Counted from the first letter of the stretch, positions 1 to 8,443 are shown. The stretch is 49,160 nucleotides of DNA from Candidatus Geocrenenecus huangii (GCA_023268155.1 JALNKM010000009.1:1-49160); one strand, 5' to 3'. A program made the numbers and translations. Notes: generated from the sequence alone by a model not told the origin.

Positions 1-2
1 TC

Positions 3-374
3 AGAATACCTAGAACTCTAGATGTTCCTAGAGAGCTTAATGCATGGTTCAGAGGGTTTGAGTTTAAGGTAAGGGTTGATGGAGAGAATAGGATATGCTT
101 CCCAACATTCCTAAAAGAATTATTGGGTAGAGAGGTATGGGTATGGATAGATGTATCTAGGAAGAGGATGGTGGAGTATCTTGAAGATAGACAACTGAAA
201 CTAGACTTATACATGATAGACTTCAACCCATTCACATTCAAACCATTAACGTCCAAGATGCCTAGATACAATAATGGCTTAGGATACTATGTAAAATGCG
301 GTCTCTCATACCTTATAATTTATGATAGATGTCCAGTACATGGAACGAAGCTGAGAAGTAGGCCTAGAAGGTAG
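3..374 (+). CDS. 3' part of a small zinc-ribbon-like protein (truncated by window edge)
   Basis: The reading frame is open from the first complete codon of the window to a TAG stop, so the gene begins upstream; a TTG at 123 is in frame but nothing marks it as the start. The visible 123 residues are basic and rich in aromatic residues. They end in a short zinc-ligand-like tail: a Cys, then a CPVHG motif 13 residues later, followed by an Arg-rich terminus. I do not recognise a family. Two more small genes, one also cysteine-bearing, follow on the same strand, so this may be the end of a block of accessory or element-derived genes, but no integrase or replication gene is visible. Confidence 0.6.
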   Translation, partial: RIPRTLDVPRELNAWFRGFEFKVRVDGENRICFPTFLKELLGREVWVWIDVSRKRMVEYLEDRQLKLDLYMIDFNPFTFKPLTSKMPRYNNGLGYYVKCGLSYLIIYDRCPVHGTKLRSRPRR

Positions 375-384
375 CCATAAACAA

Positions 385-394
385 CTATATATTT
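385..394 (+). promoter_or_regulatory. TATA box for the 413 gene
   Basis: CTATATATTT is centred about 24 bases before the ATG at 413. This is the spacing expected if transcription starts at or next to the start codon (leaderless mRNA). Confidence 0.45.
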
Positions 395-412
395 TCTAGA
401 CAAACTTTAGTT

Positions 413-640
413 ATGCCCACATGTCCGATATGCAGTAAAAATATAAGGTATCTGTTGAACTACTGTAAGGTTTATGAAGCATATATCTACAATGGTGAAG
501 AATATATTAGAGATAGGTCTAGAGATATAACGGATCCCATAAGTGATGTAGAATATGTATGTCCAGAATGCTTAGAAACATTATTCTATGAGGAGGAAGA
601 AGCAGATAGATTCCTTGAAGGGAGTGAAGATAATATATGA
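413..640 (+). CDS. small acidic zinc-finger-like protein
   Basis: A 75-residue protein with two CxxC pairs, CPIC at residues 4-7 and CPEC near residue 50, spaced as in small treble-clef or zinc-ribbon proteins. The C-terminal third is strongly acidic. The two knuckles suggest zinc binding and perhaps nucleic-acid or protein contact; no enzyme motif is seen. A TATA box about 24 bases upstream supports the ATG start. The stop overlaps the next start (ATGA), so the two genes are translationally coupled. Function unknown. Confidence 0.65.
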   Translation: MPTCPICSKNIRYLLNYCKVYEAYIYNGEEYIRDRSRDITDPISDVEYVCPECLETLFYEEEEADRFLEGSEDNI

Positions 641-852
641 GTGAAGTAGCAATCAAGATTACAAGAGAAGATGTACTATATGTTGCTAAGCAATTAAAGG
701 TTGAGCTGACGGATAAGCAGATCGAGGAAGTCTTAGAGACCACTAAAGACATACTACTAGATGATGAAACATTCTGGAGAATAGTAATGGAGACGATAGA
801 ATACTCGATAAAAGACGTATTAAACATACATAGTGATTATGACGATGAATAA
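637..852 (+). CDS. small acidic helical protein, unknown function
   Basis: A 71-residue acidic protein predicted to be mostly alpha-helical, with no cysteines and no catalytic motif. It starts inside the stop codon of the zinc-finger-like gene (ATGA overlap) and probably acts with it. Its last 33 bases overlap the 3' end of the oppositely oriented methyltransferase gene. No family recognised. Small coupled pairs like this occur in archaeal plasmid or virus remnants but also in ordinary loci, so origin is left open. Confidence 0.55.
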   Translation: MSEVAIKITREDVLYVAKQLKVELTDKQIEEVLETTKDILLDDETFWRIVMETIEYSIKDVLNIHSDYDDE

Positions 853-1377
853 TAAACAGTATAGTTTCTTAAGTCTCGGAAACCTGTTTACAAGTTCTTC
901 TATTTTCTCTTCAGGTGGGTCAGCAACTAAAATACTGTATTTTTCTTCATTTCCTATCTCTAAAGCATCTCTCTGTTCTATCTTTACATTTTTCAGTTTG
1001 CCGAGATTCTTATAGGCTGCCTCAACATATATGTCTACAGCTTTAACATTCTTAACATTCATAATGTATGCTAGTTTCGATAAAGCTCCACTTCCACAGA
1101 ATAGGTCGAGCATGCTTTCAGGTTTTAGTAGAGAGAGTGTTCTTGCAAGTAGCTCCGTTATGCCTGGAGTAGGACCATAAATGTATCCATCCATGTATGG
1201 AAGCCACCTAACTTTGAGTTTACTACAGATTAGAGCTATAGGTGAGTATGGAGACAGCATACCTGAATCTATAAGCCAATCGATTCTGACACATCTCAAG
1301 GCAAGTAGGAATAAGAGAAACCTCTTAAAAAACAAGATTGATACGCGGAAGACAATATGAGGAGAGACGGTGTACAA
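820..1377 (-). CDS. SAM-dependent methyltransferase, small Rossmann type
   Basis: A 185-residue protein with the core of a class I methyltransferase. The glycine-rich SAM loop LDLFCGSG lies near residues 90-97, an acidic strand end (VKAVDIY) comes next, and an ADPP motif IV stands near residue 152. ADPP is typical of enzymes that methylate N or C atoms in nucleic acids, but the substrate cannot be assigned. The protein ends soon after motif IV, so the last strands of a full fold are short or missing. The longest frame starts at TTG 1377; an internal ATG at 1260 would remove a hydrophobic, basic leader. The 3' end overlaps the convergent small gene by 33 bases. Confidence 0.65.
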   Translation of the reverse strand: MYTVSPHIVFRVSILFFKRFLLFLLALRCVRIDWLIDSGMLSPYSPIALICSKLKVRWLPYMDGYIYGPTPGITELLARTLSLLKPESMLDLFCGSGALSKLAYIMNVKNVKAVDIYVEAAYKNLGKLKNVKIEQRDALEIGNEEKYSILVADPPEEKIEELVNRFPRLKKLYCLLFIVIITMYV

Positions 1378-1412
1378 TATCTTGAAAGTCTTAGTTTATC
1401 ATTTTTAGATTT

Positions 1413-2822
1413 TTAGACGATTTCTTGAATTGCTTGGTTTAGTTTTTCTATCCCTTCATCTATTTCATGTATCGGTTTTACCGCTGAGAGTCTCACATGC
1501 TGAGGATATTCTCCGAACCCTGAGCCGGGAGCAACTGCAACCCCATATTCTCTTAAGAGTTTCAAAGCAAAATCTGAAGAGTCTAATCCGGGGATCTTGA
1601 TTCTTGGGAATAGGTAGAAAGTCCCATCTGGCGGATAGACTTCTATCAAACTATTCTTCTTAAGCTTACTGTACATGTACTGAACTCTCTTCCTTATCTC
1701 GTCAACGTTCTTTACAACGACTTCGTCATCTGTGAGAGCTTTAAGTGCAGCCCTCTGAATAAACTCTGGAATACATGTCATCATTAATCCTAGGATTTTA
1801 GCCGCTCTATCTATGAATGCTCTATCACCTACTAGATACCCTATTCTGTAGCCTGTCATCCCCCACATCTTCGAAAAAGACCCTACAAGTACGTACCCCT
1901 CATTTAGTACCTTAACTATGCTTGGAGAATACTTATCGTGAAAATAGTATCGAGAGTAGACTTCATCACTTATAATAGTTAAACTTGATCCTCTAGCTTC
2001 TTCAACAAGATTCTTTAACTCTCTCAATGTTAAGGCCTTCCCGGTTGGGTTATTAGGATAATTTATTATCAGTATACTCGATGCAGGTGATGCATGTTTC
2101 GATAATTCTCCAGATTTAATTATCCAGCCATCTTCAAGCCTCGTCTTTATGGGTACATATCTTCTACCAAGATGCTCAGCTATTTCTCTGTAAAGAGGCC
2201 ACGCAGGCTCAGGAACTAGGACTTCACTACCTATATTAGATAATACTTGTACGGCTACATAGATTGCCATAACTCCTCCAGCAGTTATAAGTACATTTTC
2301 ACTCTTGAAATCTGTTCCATATAATTCATTTAGATGCTCCGCAATGGCCTTCCTCAGCTCAGTGATGCCGTAGGATGGGAGATACCTCGACCTACCTTCT
2401 CTAAGAGCTCTACATGCTTCTTCAACAACATCTTTAGGGGCTGTGAAATCAGGTTCACCTATCTCTAACCTTATAATCTTCTTACCGGATCTCTCTAGCT
2501 CTACAGCCATGTAGAAGATCTCTCTTAAACCAACCTTCTCAACTCTTCTAGTTTTCTCCAACTGGATCTTCGTAGACTCAGAGATGAAGAATGAGATAAG
2601 CCTACTCGTAAAATCTTTATCTAAACCTATTTCTTCAGAAATTTTTAAAGAATCGTTAAACAATTCAATTTCAACCTGTCTATCTAAGACTTCTATGCCG
2701 AGTTTCTGCTTGATCTCAGCAATCTTTAAGACAAGCTCATTCCTTCTAGCAGCAAGCATCAAGATCTCTCTAGTAACTTTCTTAACCTCTTCTCTAAGCT
2801 CCTTAAGCTCAACGCCACCCAT
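1413..2822 (-). CDS. chorismate mutase-aminotransferase fusion
   Basis: Residues 1-90 form an AroQ-type chorismate mutase helix bundle. Residues 95-469 are a class I PLP aminotransferase, with the NYPNNPTG loop near 254-261 and the PLP lysine K318 in SFSKMWG. Together they could convert chorismate to prephenate and transaminate prephenate, or a derived 2-oxoacid, for phenylalanine/tyrosine synthesis. Aligned by eye to the E. coli mutase, R10, R27, K38, D47, E51, S83 and Q87 match active-site residues, but the position of Arg51 is V50. The aminotransferase could instead prefer aspartate or aromatic 2-oxoacids. No other shikimate gene is in the window. Confidence 0.85.
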   Translation of the reverse strand: MGGVELKELREEVKKVTREILMLAARRNELVLKIAEIKQKLGIEVLDRQVEIELFNDSLKISEEIGLDKDFTSRLISFFISESTKIQLEKTRRVEKVGLREIFYMAVELERSGKKIIRLEIGEPDFTAPKDVVEEACRALREGRSRYLPSYGITELRKAIAEHLNELYGTDFKSENVLITAGGVMAIYVAVQVLSNIGSEVLVPEPAWPLYREIAEHLGRRYVPIKTRLEDGWIIKSGELSKHASPASSILIINYPNNPTGKALTLRELKNLVEEARGSSLTIISDEVYSRYYFHDKYSPSIVKVLNEGYVLVGSFSKMWGMTGYRIGYLVGDRAFIDRAAKILGLMMTCIPEFIQRAALKALTDDEVVVKNVDEIRKRVQYMYSKLKKNSLIEVYPPDGTFYLFPRIKIPGLDSSDFALKLLREYGVAVAPGSGFGEYPQHVRLSAVKPIHEIDEGIEKLNQAIQEIV

Positions 2823-3055
2823 AATCTTCTACAAAGTAAATAATTCGAGATTATTAACTTCTCTTTACGCAGTCTCGATAAGATTCTGAAACTAGCCTAG
2901 ATTGATCTCTACTTCTAAAGAGGTAGAATAAGTATTAACCTAGGAAAATGATGCCTTTCCAAGAATATTTAAATGAAGAATCTTTAGTTATTCTCAAGAC
3001 TTTTTTAAGATTTTCAAGATAAAAGCCTCATTTCTTAAGAATTTATAGAAATCTA

Positions 3056-3063
3056 TTTATAAT
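3056..3063 (+). promoter_or_regulatory. TATA box for argX
   Basis: TTTATAAT is centred about 33 bases before the ATG at 3093, predicting a very short leader. A second AT-rich candidate lies near 3042-3048. Confidence 0.35.
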
Positions 3064-3092
3064 GGTTTTAAGTTTTTTGGGTTCAAGAAGAA

Positions 3093-3938
3093 ATGACGAT
3101 ACTAGAAGTTATCGTGGATGTGGTGAGGCTTGAAGAGAAACTCATCATAAATAGTTTGAGAGAAAATGGCTTAGAGGTATTACTGACCAACTTGAAAACA
3201 GATCCACTATCGTGGGTTGTAGATGAAGATATAGCGATTTCGATTATTAGACCTATCTCAATGTATAGAGCTGTCTACTCTGCATCTATAAGAGAATCAA
3301 TGAATGTTCAGACGATAAATAATTCTTCTTCAATAATGATTTCAGGAGACAAGATCTTAACTCTCTCCAAGCTTAAAGCTCTCAATATATCCTTTCCTCA
3401 AACATGTATAGCATTCACTAGTAGTGCAGTCTTAAAAGCAGTAGAGAAGATTGGTTTTCCTCTAGTAGATAAACCTCCGGTTGGAAGCTGGGGGAGGCTT
3501 GTAACACTAGTTCAAGATATGCACGTTCTAAAGAGTATAATAGAGCATAGAGATATGTTGCCGAGCCAAACTACGAAAACCCACATAATACAAAAATACG
3601 TAAAAGATAGTAGGAAAGATATAAGGGTTCTAACTCTGCCTAACCAGATCATTGGTGCAGTGGTAAGAAGACCAGGTAATGGAGAGTGGAGATGTAATGT
3701 AGCATTAGGAGGTAGAACTGAACCATACAGGGTAGATGGCGAACTCGAAGAATTAACATGCAAAGTAGCTGAAACAATCGGAGGAGAGTTCATAGCAGTA
3801 GATGTATTCCAAGAAGATGGGAGATACCTTGTCAACGAAGTTAATGGGGTTCCAGAGTTCAAAGGATTCATGACTGCAACAAAAATAAACGTACCACAAA
3901 TACTGGCCAGACACATTAAGGAGAAGATCAAGAAATAA
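3093..3938 (+). CDS. argX: LysW-glutamate ligase, ArgX type (ATP-grasp)
   Basis: A 281-residue ATP-grasp ligase of the RimK/LysX family. It is expected to join glutamate through its amino group to the C-terminal glutamate of the carrier protein LysW, opening carrier-bound ornithine/arginine synthesis. The nucleotide-binding region (DKPPVGSWGRL) and the metal/ATP motif (VNEVNG) are present. After PEF comes GF with ATKIN, the pattern I associate with glutamate-specific ArgX, whereas the paralogue at 8797 has NT at this place. The motif rule comes from Sulfolobus enzymes as recalled, so substrate choice is inference. It stands alone on the plus strand, about 280 bases before the convergent lysY. 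Confidence 0.8.
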   Translation: MTILEVIVDVVRLEEKLIINSLRENGLEVLLTNLKTDPLSWVVDEDIAISIIRPISMYRAVYSASIRESMNVQTINNSSSIMISGDKILTLSKLKALNISFPQTCIAFTSSAVLKAVEKIGFPLVDKPPVGSWGRLVTLVQDMHVLKSIIEHRDMLPSQTTKTHIIQKYVKDSRKDIRVLTLPNQIIGAVVRRPGNGEWRCNVALGGRTEPYRVDGELEELTCKVAETIGGEFIAVDVFQEDGRYLVNEVNGVPEFKGFMTATKINVPQILARHIKEKIKK

Positions 3939-4059
3939 TCTTTTGGGCTCAAGCAGATTGAAAACTATCTTGGACAAGACTCCTTAATCACGCATTTTCC
4001 AACTATGAGGAAAAGGTATCTGGTTACGACTTAACTCGATCACTATATCTCTAACTAAT

Positions 4060-4069
4060 CTTATATATG
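4060..4069 (+). promoter_or_regulatory. TATA box upstream of the small basic ORF
   Basis: CTTATATATG is a strong archaeal TATA element in the argX-lysY gap. A start site about 25 bases downstream would fall near 4090, eleven bases before the ATG at 4101. Confidence 0.45.
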
Positions 4070-4100
4070 CCTCCACCCCCTCTAATCGTAGTGTAGACCG

Positions 4101-4208
4101 ATGGTTAATGAAAAACGGTATAAAGAAGAATTAATTAATGCTGTTATCTATTTTGAGTTTATAGGTCCAAAGAAGAAAAAGAAGAAACGTAGGTCCGTAA
4201 ATTGTTAA
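4101..4208 (+). CDS. possible 35-residue basic protein
   Basis: An ATG-initiated frame of 35 codons ending in TAA. The first half is amphipathic (YKEELINAVIYFEFIG) and the end is a polybasic run of eight Lys/Arg residues. It has its own well-placed TATA box and sits between argX and the convergent lysY, ending 13 bases before the lysY stop. The basic tail suggests RNA or DNA contact. It could be a small ribosome- or nucleoid-associated protein, or the transcript could be non-coding. No family recognised. Confidence 0.4.
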   Translation: MVNEKRYKEELINAVIYFEFIGPKKKKKKRRSVNC

Positions 4209-4221
4209 ACAGGTTTATGGA

Positions 4222-5298
4222 CTAGATCGGTCTTAGAGGTGGAGTATCTATTCCCATTTTTTCATCAAGCTTCAACATGATATTCATGCATTGAACGGCC
4301 TGGCCAGCTGCGCCTTTAACTAGGTTATCTATTGCGCAGAAAGCTATGGCTCCTACGTCTTGGTAGGGTACAGCTTTAACGTCGGCATAATTAGACCCTA
4401 GCACGTTAGTGGGGTCGGGATACTTGAATAGCCCCTCGCCTACTATTCTTATAAATGGTTCGCCGCCGTATCTTTTCGCATATATTCTCCTGAGAATATT
4501 ATCGTCGATTTTTTGTTGGGTTAACCATGTATGGCATGTAGCTAGAGAACCTCTTACCGCTCCAACCGCATGAGGTACAAATATTATCTTTACTTTTCTT
4601 CTTGAAAGGAGCTCCAGCTCTTGTATTATCTCAGCAACATGTCTATGTCCTTCTACACTATACGGTCTCATAACATTAGCTCTCTCTGGATGATGTGTCC
4701 CCGGATTTGGTCTCCGTCCAGCCTCACTACTACCAACCTTAACGTCTACTACTATCCGTTCTAGATCGATAATGTTTGATTCAACTAGAGGGGTCAATGC
4801 AAGAATAGATGATGTTGCATTACATCCGGGGCATGCGACGAGATTCGCATTTCTTATCTCTTCTCTATGTAGTTCAGGTAAACCGTAGACAGCTCTATCG
4901 AGAAGGTCTAAAGCTTCATGCTTCATCCCATACCATGCTTCATAATCTTGGGGGTTCCTAAGCCTAAAATCTGGACTAAGATCAATAATCTTCAACCCGC
5001 TCTCTAAAAGCCTAGGCGTAATCTTCTGGGAAATCCCTGAAGGCGTATTTACGAATACGAGATCGCATCTTGATGTTAACTCATCTATTGATACATTTGA
5101 AAACTTAAGATCAGGATAGTACCTCCTTAAGTTTATGTGAACATAGGATATAGGCTTTCCTGCAAATTCTCTAGATGTGGCCACGTTTACTTTAACTTCT
5201 GGATGGATTGACAATATCCTTAATAGTTCTCCTCCAGTGTATCCGCTTGCACCAACTACTCCAACCCGAATCATCGGAAAGCCTATAAGGTTAGCCAT
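4222..5298 (-). CDS. lysY: LysW-aminoadipyl/glutamyl phosphate reductase
   Basis: A 358-residue member of the ArgC/LysY family. It reduces the carrier-bound acyl phosphate made by LysZ to the semialdehyde with NADPH. The N-terminal Rossmann loop is VGASGYTGGE (residues 14-23), the catalytic cysteine is C159 in ACPGCNAT, and GHRHVAEI supplies the conserved histidine region. An internal ATG at 5274 (MIRVGVVG) is an alternative start. It is divergent from lysZ across a short shared promoter region. As only one copy is in the window, it probably serves both the lysine and arginine branches, as described in Sulfolobus. Confidence 0.9.
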   Translation of the reverse strand: MANLIGFPMIRVGVVGASGYTGGELLRILSIHPEVKVNVATSREFAGKPISYVHINLRRYYPDLKFSNVSIDELTSRCDLVFVNTPSGISQKITPRLLESGLKIIDLSPDFRLRNPQDYEAWYGMKHEALDLLDRAVYGLPELHREEIRNANLVACPGCNATSSILALTPLVESNIIDLERIVVDVKVGSSEAGRRPNPGTHHPERANVMRPYSVEGHRHVAEIIQELELLSRRKVKIIFVPHAVGAVRGSLATCHTWLTQQKIDDNILRRIYAKRYGGEPFIRIVGEGLFKYPDPTNVLGSNYADVKAVPYQDVGAIAFCAIDNLVKGAAGQAVQCMNIMLKLDEKMGIDTPPLRPI

Positions 5299-5330
5299 AT
5301 TTCAGGCTTACCTTACCGACAAGGCATCGC

Positions 5331-5340
5331 TGAATAAATA
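5331..5340. promoter_or_regulatory. candidate shared TATA region of divergent lysY and lysZ
   Basis: TGAATAAATA reads as an AT-rich TATA-like element on both strands between the divergent lysY and lysZ starts. It lies about 35 bases from each of the outermost ATG codons (5298 and 5371). This is the only good candidate in the gap, so the two genes may be controlled together. The exact start of lysZ bears on this reading. Confidence 0.3.
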
Positions 5341-5418
5341 GGAAACAGTGAGAATCAGTAAATTCCATTAATGGGGAATAGAGTTAATATGCGGGCTTCA
5401 ATTAATCATGTAAAGGCC

Positions 5419-6225
5419 ATGACCTTAATAGTTGTGAAAGCCGGCGGAAGAGCACTTGAACAGAATATCGATAACATATTGAAGAGTATTGCTGTCAGAG
5501 CTGCTAAAGGATTGAAGATGATCTTCGTTCACGGGGGAGGAGACACTGTATCTAGGTATGAAACGCTGATGGGTATAGAACCGAGATTCGTCATCTCTCC
5601 TCAGGGTATAAGGAGTAGGTATACTGATGAGAAAGAGTTAGAAGTCTATGTAATGGTTATGGCAGGGAAGATAAATAAAGAGATAGTCGCTAAGTTGAAC
5701 ATCTTTGGAGTAAAAGCTATAGGGTTGACGGGCGTAGATGCAGGATTCATGAAGGCAGAAAGAAAGAAGAAAATAGTAATCCTAGATGAAAATAACAGGA
5801 AAAAGATTATACCTGGCGGATATACGGGAATGATTAAGGAAGTCAATGCAGTTCTCCTCACAACGCTCGTTGATAAAGGATATCTACCTGTTATAGCGCC
5901 TATAGCATTTGGAGAAGAAGGAGAATTACTAAACGTAGACGCCGACCAAGCAGCTGCAAAGATCGCCGAATCTATCCCCGCCGAAAAACTACTCATACTA
6001 ACAGACGTCGAAGGAGTATTGATCGAAGATAAACTAGTAAAGAGGATAACGCTAGAAGAGGTGGATACTTTGAAAACGAGGATAGGTTTCGGGATGAATA
6101 GGAAAGTGTTAATGTGTGCTAGCGTAGTACAAACGGGTGTAAGAGAATCAATAATTTCTTCAGGGTTAATAGGAGACCCGTTGAAGGCATTAGAGGATGA
6201 TCTGGGCACAAAGATTACCTTGTAG
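5419..6225 (+). CDS. lysZ: LysW-aminoadipate/glutamate kinase
   Basis: An amino-acid kinase of the ArgB/LysZ family, phosphorylating the side-chain carboxylate of the amino acid carried on LysW. Visible motifs are VVKAGGRALEQN at the N terminus, the FVHGGGD loop, and ILTDVEGV with downstream GFGMNRK in the ATP-binding part. The chosen ATG begins directly at the first beta strand, as in homologues, giving 268 residues. In-frame ATG codons at 5371 and 5389 would add up to 16 residues, and a TATA-like element near 5335 would permit the longer form. Divergent from lysY, whose enzyme takes the next step. Confidence 0.88.
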   Translation: MTLIVVKAGGRALEQNIDNILKSIAVRAAKGLKMIFVHGGGDTVSRYETLMGIEPRFVISPQGIRSRYTDEKELEVYVMVMAGKINKEIVAKLNIFGVKAIGLTGVDAGFMKAERKKKIVILDENNRKKIIPGGYTGMIKEVNAVLLTTLVDKGYLPVIAPIAFGEEGELLNVDADQAAAKIAESIPAEKLLILTDVEGVLIEDKLVKRITLEEVDTLKTRIGFGMNRKVLMCASVVQTGVRESIISSGLIGDPLKALEDDLGTKITL

Positions 6226-6315
6226 CTTCTAAAGTCTCGAAGATGCTCTTCAGCAATGAAAGAATTAATCAATTAAAGGAGTATGGCCCCTCTTGATTGT
6301 TGTTAACGGAGTCTT

Positions 6316-7875
6316 CTAGCTTGTAGGTGGACTGTTTCTTATAGTTGGTGTCGCCTGTGCTTGGATAGGTGTTAGGCCTAGTTTTCTCTCAATTGTTTTT
6401 CCTTTCCATTCTGCATATTTTATAAAGGTCCTGAGTAGGATTTTTAAGGGAGCCGATGTAGGTTTATTCAAGTAGAATTTGTTTATTATTTCTTCTGCCC
6501 AATATATGGAATGCCATAAGCATCTTCTCATAACTTCAACATGTTCACTCGTTATCTTAACATCCGTAAACCAACTCTCATTCTTCAATATTCCCATCGG
6601 GACGAAGAACATAGGGACTATCAAAGACCTGTATGGTCTAAGCCTATCGATTAATTCAATTGTCTGGACTAAGTCTTCAGGTTTTTCGTCAGGTAAGCCG
6701 AGAATAATCGTAGCGGCTGGTATAATATTGTTCTCATGCATTATCATGAAGGCCTCTTCAACTACCTGGGGCCAAGACTCTGCAGGATATGGGAGAGACT
6801 TTGCAGGCATGATCTTCTTAGCGAGCCTAAGAGATCCGGTCTCCAATCCAACTTCTACTCCCAGATATTTCTGGACTCCATTACTCTTAACGATCTCCAT
6901 AATCTTTGAGATTAGCTTGTATTCTTTTTCAGCGTTTGTTATTGCTGCAAGGCTTGCATGACTCCAAGCAATTTCTTTAAGATGTTTTCTCGCAACTTGG
7001 TGAAGTTTTATCAAGGCATCAGGATTTAGTTTTATTCCATTTGCACCATATAGTAGCACGTCTTCAGAGTGGAGTATTCCATTCTTAACACCTTGCTCAA
7101 CATTAACCATAATCTCTTTCTCGATCTTTTCTAGGGGGATATGTCTTAGGCTTCTAAGGGTTACCGAGCAGAATCTGCATCCTCTAGGGCATCCGCGCAT
7201 AATCTCGATGAGCCCATTTATACTTGCATACTTTATCAGAGGGATCTCATCTATTGTTGGAACATCTCTGGGACCAACGAAGACGTATTTTGGAAGAGGC
7301 TCACCATCAAAGACCTTCCTTACAAGGTCTAATGTTATTCTCTCTCCTTCTCCATCTACTACTGTATCTATCATCCACCTAGACCATAAATCTAGTTTAT
7401 AGAACCACTGCCATGCCGAGGGTCCTCCAGCAATAATCTTCAACCCTTTCTTTTTAGCTTCATCAAGTGGAAGCCCCTCCATGAATTTTTTGAAGCTCCT
7501 AACGTTTACAGGCTCCTTTTTGGTTATGATCCACCATTCACTACTCGGCGGGCAAAGAGCGAAGTAGTCATGATGGCTTAACATCAGGATCTTCGCATCC
7601 ATCAGATATTTTCTCACATGATCTGGGTCTATTACTGCAGCATTATATCCATGATTTAATAGTAATGCTTCAAGCTTTCTCAAAGCGTAAGGTGCTTGCC
7701 ACGGTCTTCCTTTCTCGTCAGTCTTCATTTTAGGTGCAGCTATCCACATCCATAGATTTTCAGGCATACCTATAGGTGGACCCGTGGCCATGAATCCTAG
7801 AAACTCTTTGCCATGATGGTTTGACATCATCGTTCTATCCGTTGTCAAAATTATGTCTATCTTTTCGGAGGCCAC
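6316..7875 (-). CDS. radical SAM protein with B12-binding-like N-terminal domain
   Basis: A 519-residue radical SAM enzyme. The cluster motif CPRGCRFC puts three cysteines at C229, C233 and C236. Residues about 60-220 resemble the Rossmann-like cobalamin-binding region of the B12-dependent or YgiQ-like group, including IIAGGPSAW and VVDGEGE. No DxHxxG cobalamin ligand stands out, so corrinoid use is uncertain. The reaction is unknown. It follows a 115-residue gene by three bases, so the two form an operon inside the LysW gene region, though no link to lysine synthesis can be shown. Confidence 0.75.
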   Translation of the reverse strand: MASEKIDIILTTDRTMMSNHHGKEFLGFMATGPPIGMPENLWMWIAAPKMKTDEKGRPWQAPYALRKLEALLLNHGYNAAVIDPDHVRKYLMDAKILMLSHHDYFALCPPSSEWWIITKKEPVNVRSFKKFMEGLPLDEAKKKGLKIIAGGPSAWQWFYKLDLWSRWMIDTVVDGEGERITLDLVRKVFDGEPLPKYVFVGPRDVPTIDEIPLIKYASINGLIEIMRGCPRGCRFCSVTLRSLRHIPLEKIEKEIMVNVEQGVKNGILHSEDVLLYGANGIKLNPDALIKLHQVARKHLKEIAWSHASLAAITNAEKEYKLISKIMEIVKSNGVQKYLGVEVGLETGSLRLAKKIMPAKSLPYPAESWPQVVEEAFMIMHENNIIPAATIILGLPDEKPEDLVQTIELIDRLRPYRSLIVPMFFVPMGILKNESWFTDVKITSEHVEVMRRCLWHSIYWAEEIINKFYLNKPTSAPLKILLRTFIKYAEWKGKTIERKLGLTPIQAQATPTIRNSPPTS

Positions 7876-7878
7876 ATA

Positions 7879-8226
7879 CTACACCTCCATGATTTTTACC
7901 TTCGTGTTAAGCGGGATCTGCAAGTCTACCTTATTCTTTATCAATGTGATTTCTTCCTCAGCTGCCTCTACATCTCTCTTCAAGTCTTCTATCGGCCTCG
8001 CCTCTACCAATATACTAAGACTAGTATTCTGTAAAAGTATTCTTCTGACATGGACCATATATGATAGATCGTCCACATTCTCGAGATAGAATCTTAACCT
8101 AATTCTCATCTCTGCTTTAGAATGATAGTCGAGCAAGCATTCGATTATTCTATCTACTCCTTCTTCACTTACTTCTCCGACGTACCAGATATCGTGGAAT
8201 CTCTGACCTAGCATCGTCTCTGGCAT
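7879..8226 (-). CDS. unknown protein in operon with radical SAM gene
   Basis: A 115-residue protein of unknown function with alternating predicted strands and helices (a ferredoxin-like alpha-beta pattern is possible). There is a charged segment near residues 83-98 and no cysteine cluster or catalytic motif. It lies three bases upstream of the radical SAM gene and is presumably translated with it, so it may be an accessory or regulatory partner. No family recognised. Confidence 0.6.
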   Translation of the reverse strand: MPETMLGQRFHDIWYVGEVSEEGVDRIIECLLDYHSKAEMRIRLRFYLENVDDLSYMVHVRRILLQNTSLSILVEARPIEDLKRDVEAAEEEITLIKNKVDLQIPLNTKVKIMEV

Positions 8227-8398
8227 ACTCTCTTCTACTTGGAGAAGTCTTAGTAGCAGTCTATAAAATTTTACTTACTCTTACCCTGCGATAAATATAT
8301 GCTGTTGAATCATGTAAAATCTAGAAAGAATTTGCTAACCTATTTCTCAAAATTTAGCCAATGACGTGAGGGGGTTCACTCGATCAGGTCGATACAGT

Positions 8399-8407
8399 TA
8401 TATATCT
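8399..8407 (+). promoter_or_regulatory. TATA box for lysW
   Basis: TATATATCT is preceded by AGT and centred about 42 bases before the lysW ATG. The predicted start near 8428 leaves a leader of about 16 bases and excludes a longer frame that would begin at 8366. Confidence 0.45.
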
Positions 8408-8443
8408 CTATATGCTACAGTTTGTTTTCAGGGGTTGAATGAT

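Noticed and set aside
519-827. Minus-strand open frame of about 100 codons
   Set aside because: It lies opposite two small coupled plus-strand genes that have zinc motifs and a promoter; its own product is Ser/Leu-rich low complexity typical of an antisense frame.
5646-6272. Minus-strand open frame of about 200 codons
   Set aside because: It is antisense to lysZ, and its Ser/Thr/Ile-rich product shows no family features.
8366-8443. N-terminal extension of LysW
   Set aside because: The added 26 residues are not part of the LysW family and cross the TATA box at 8399-8407.
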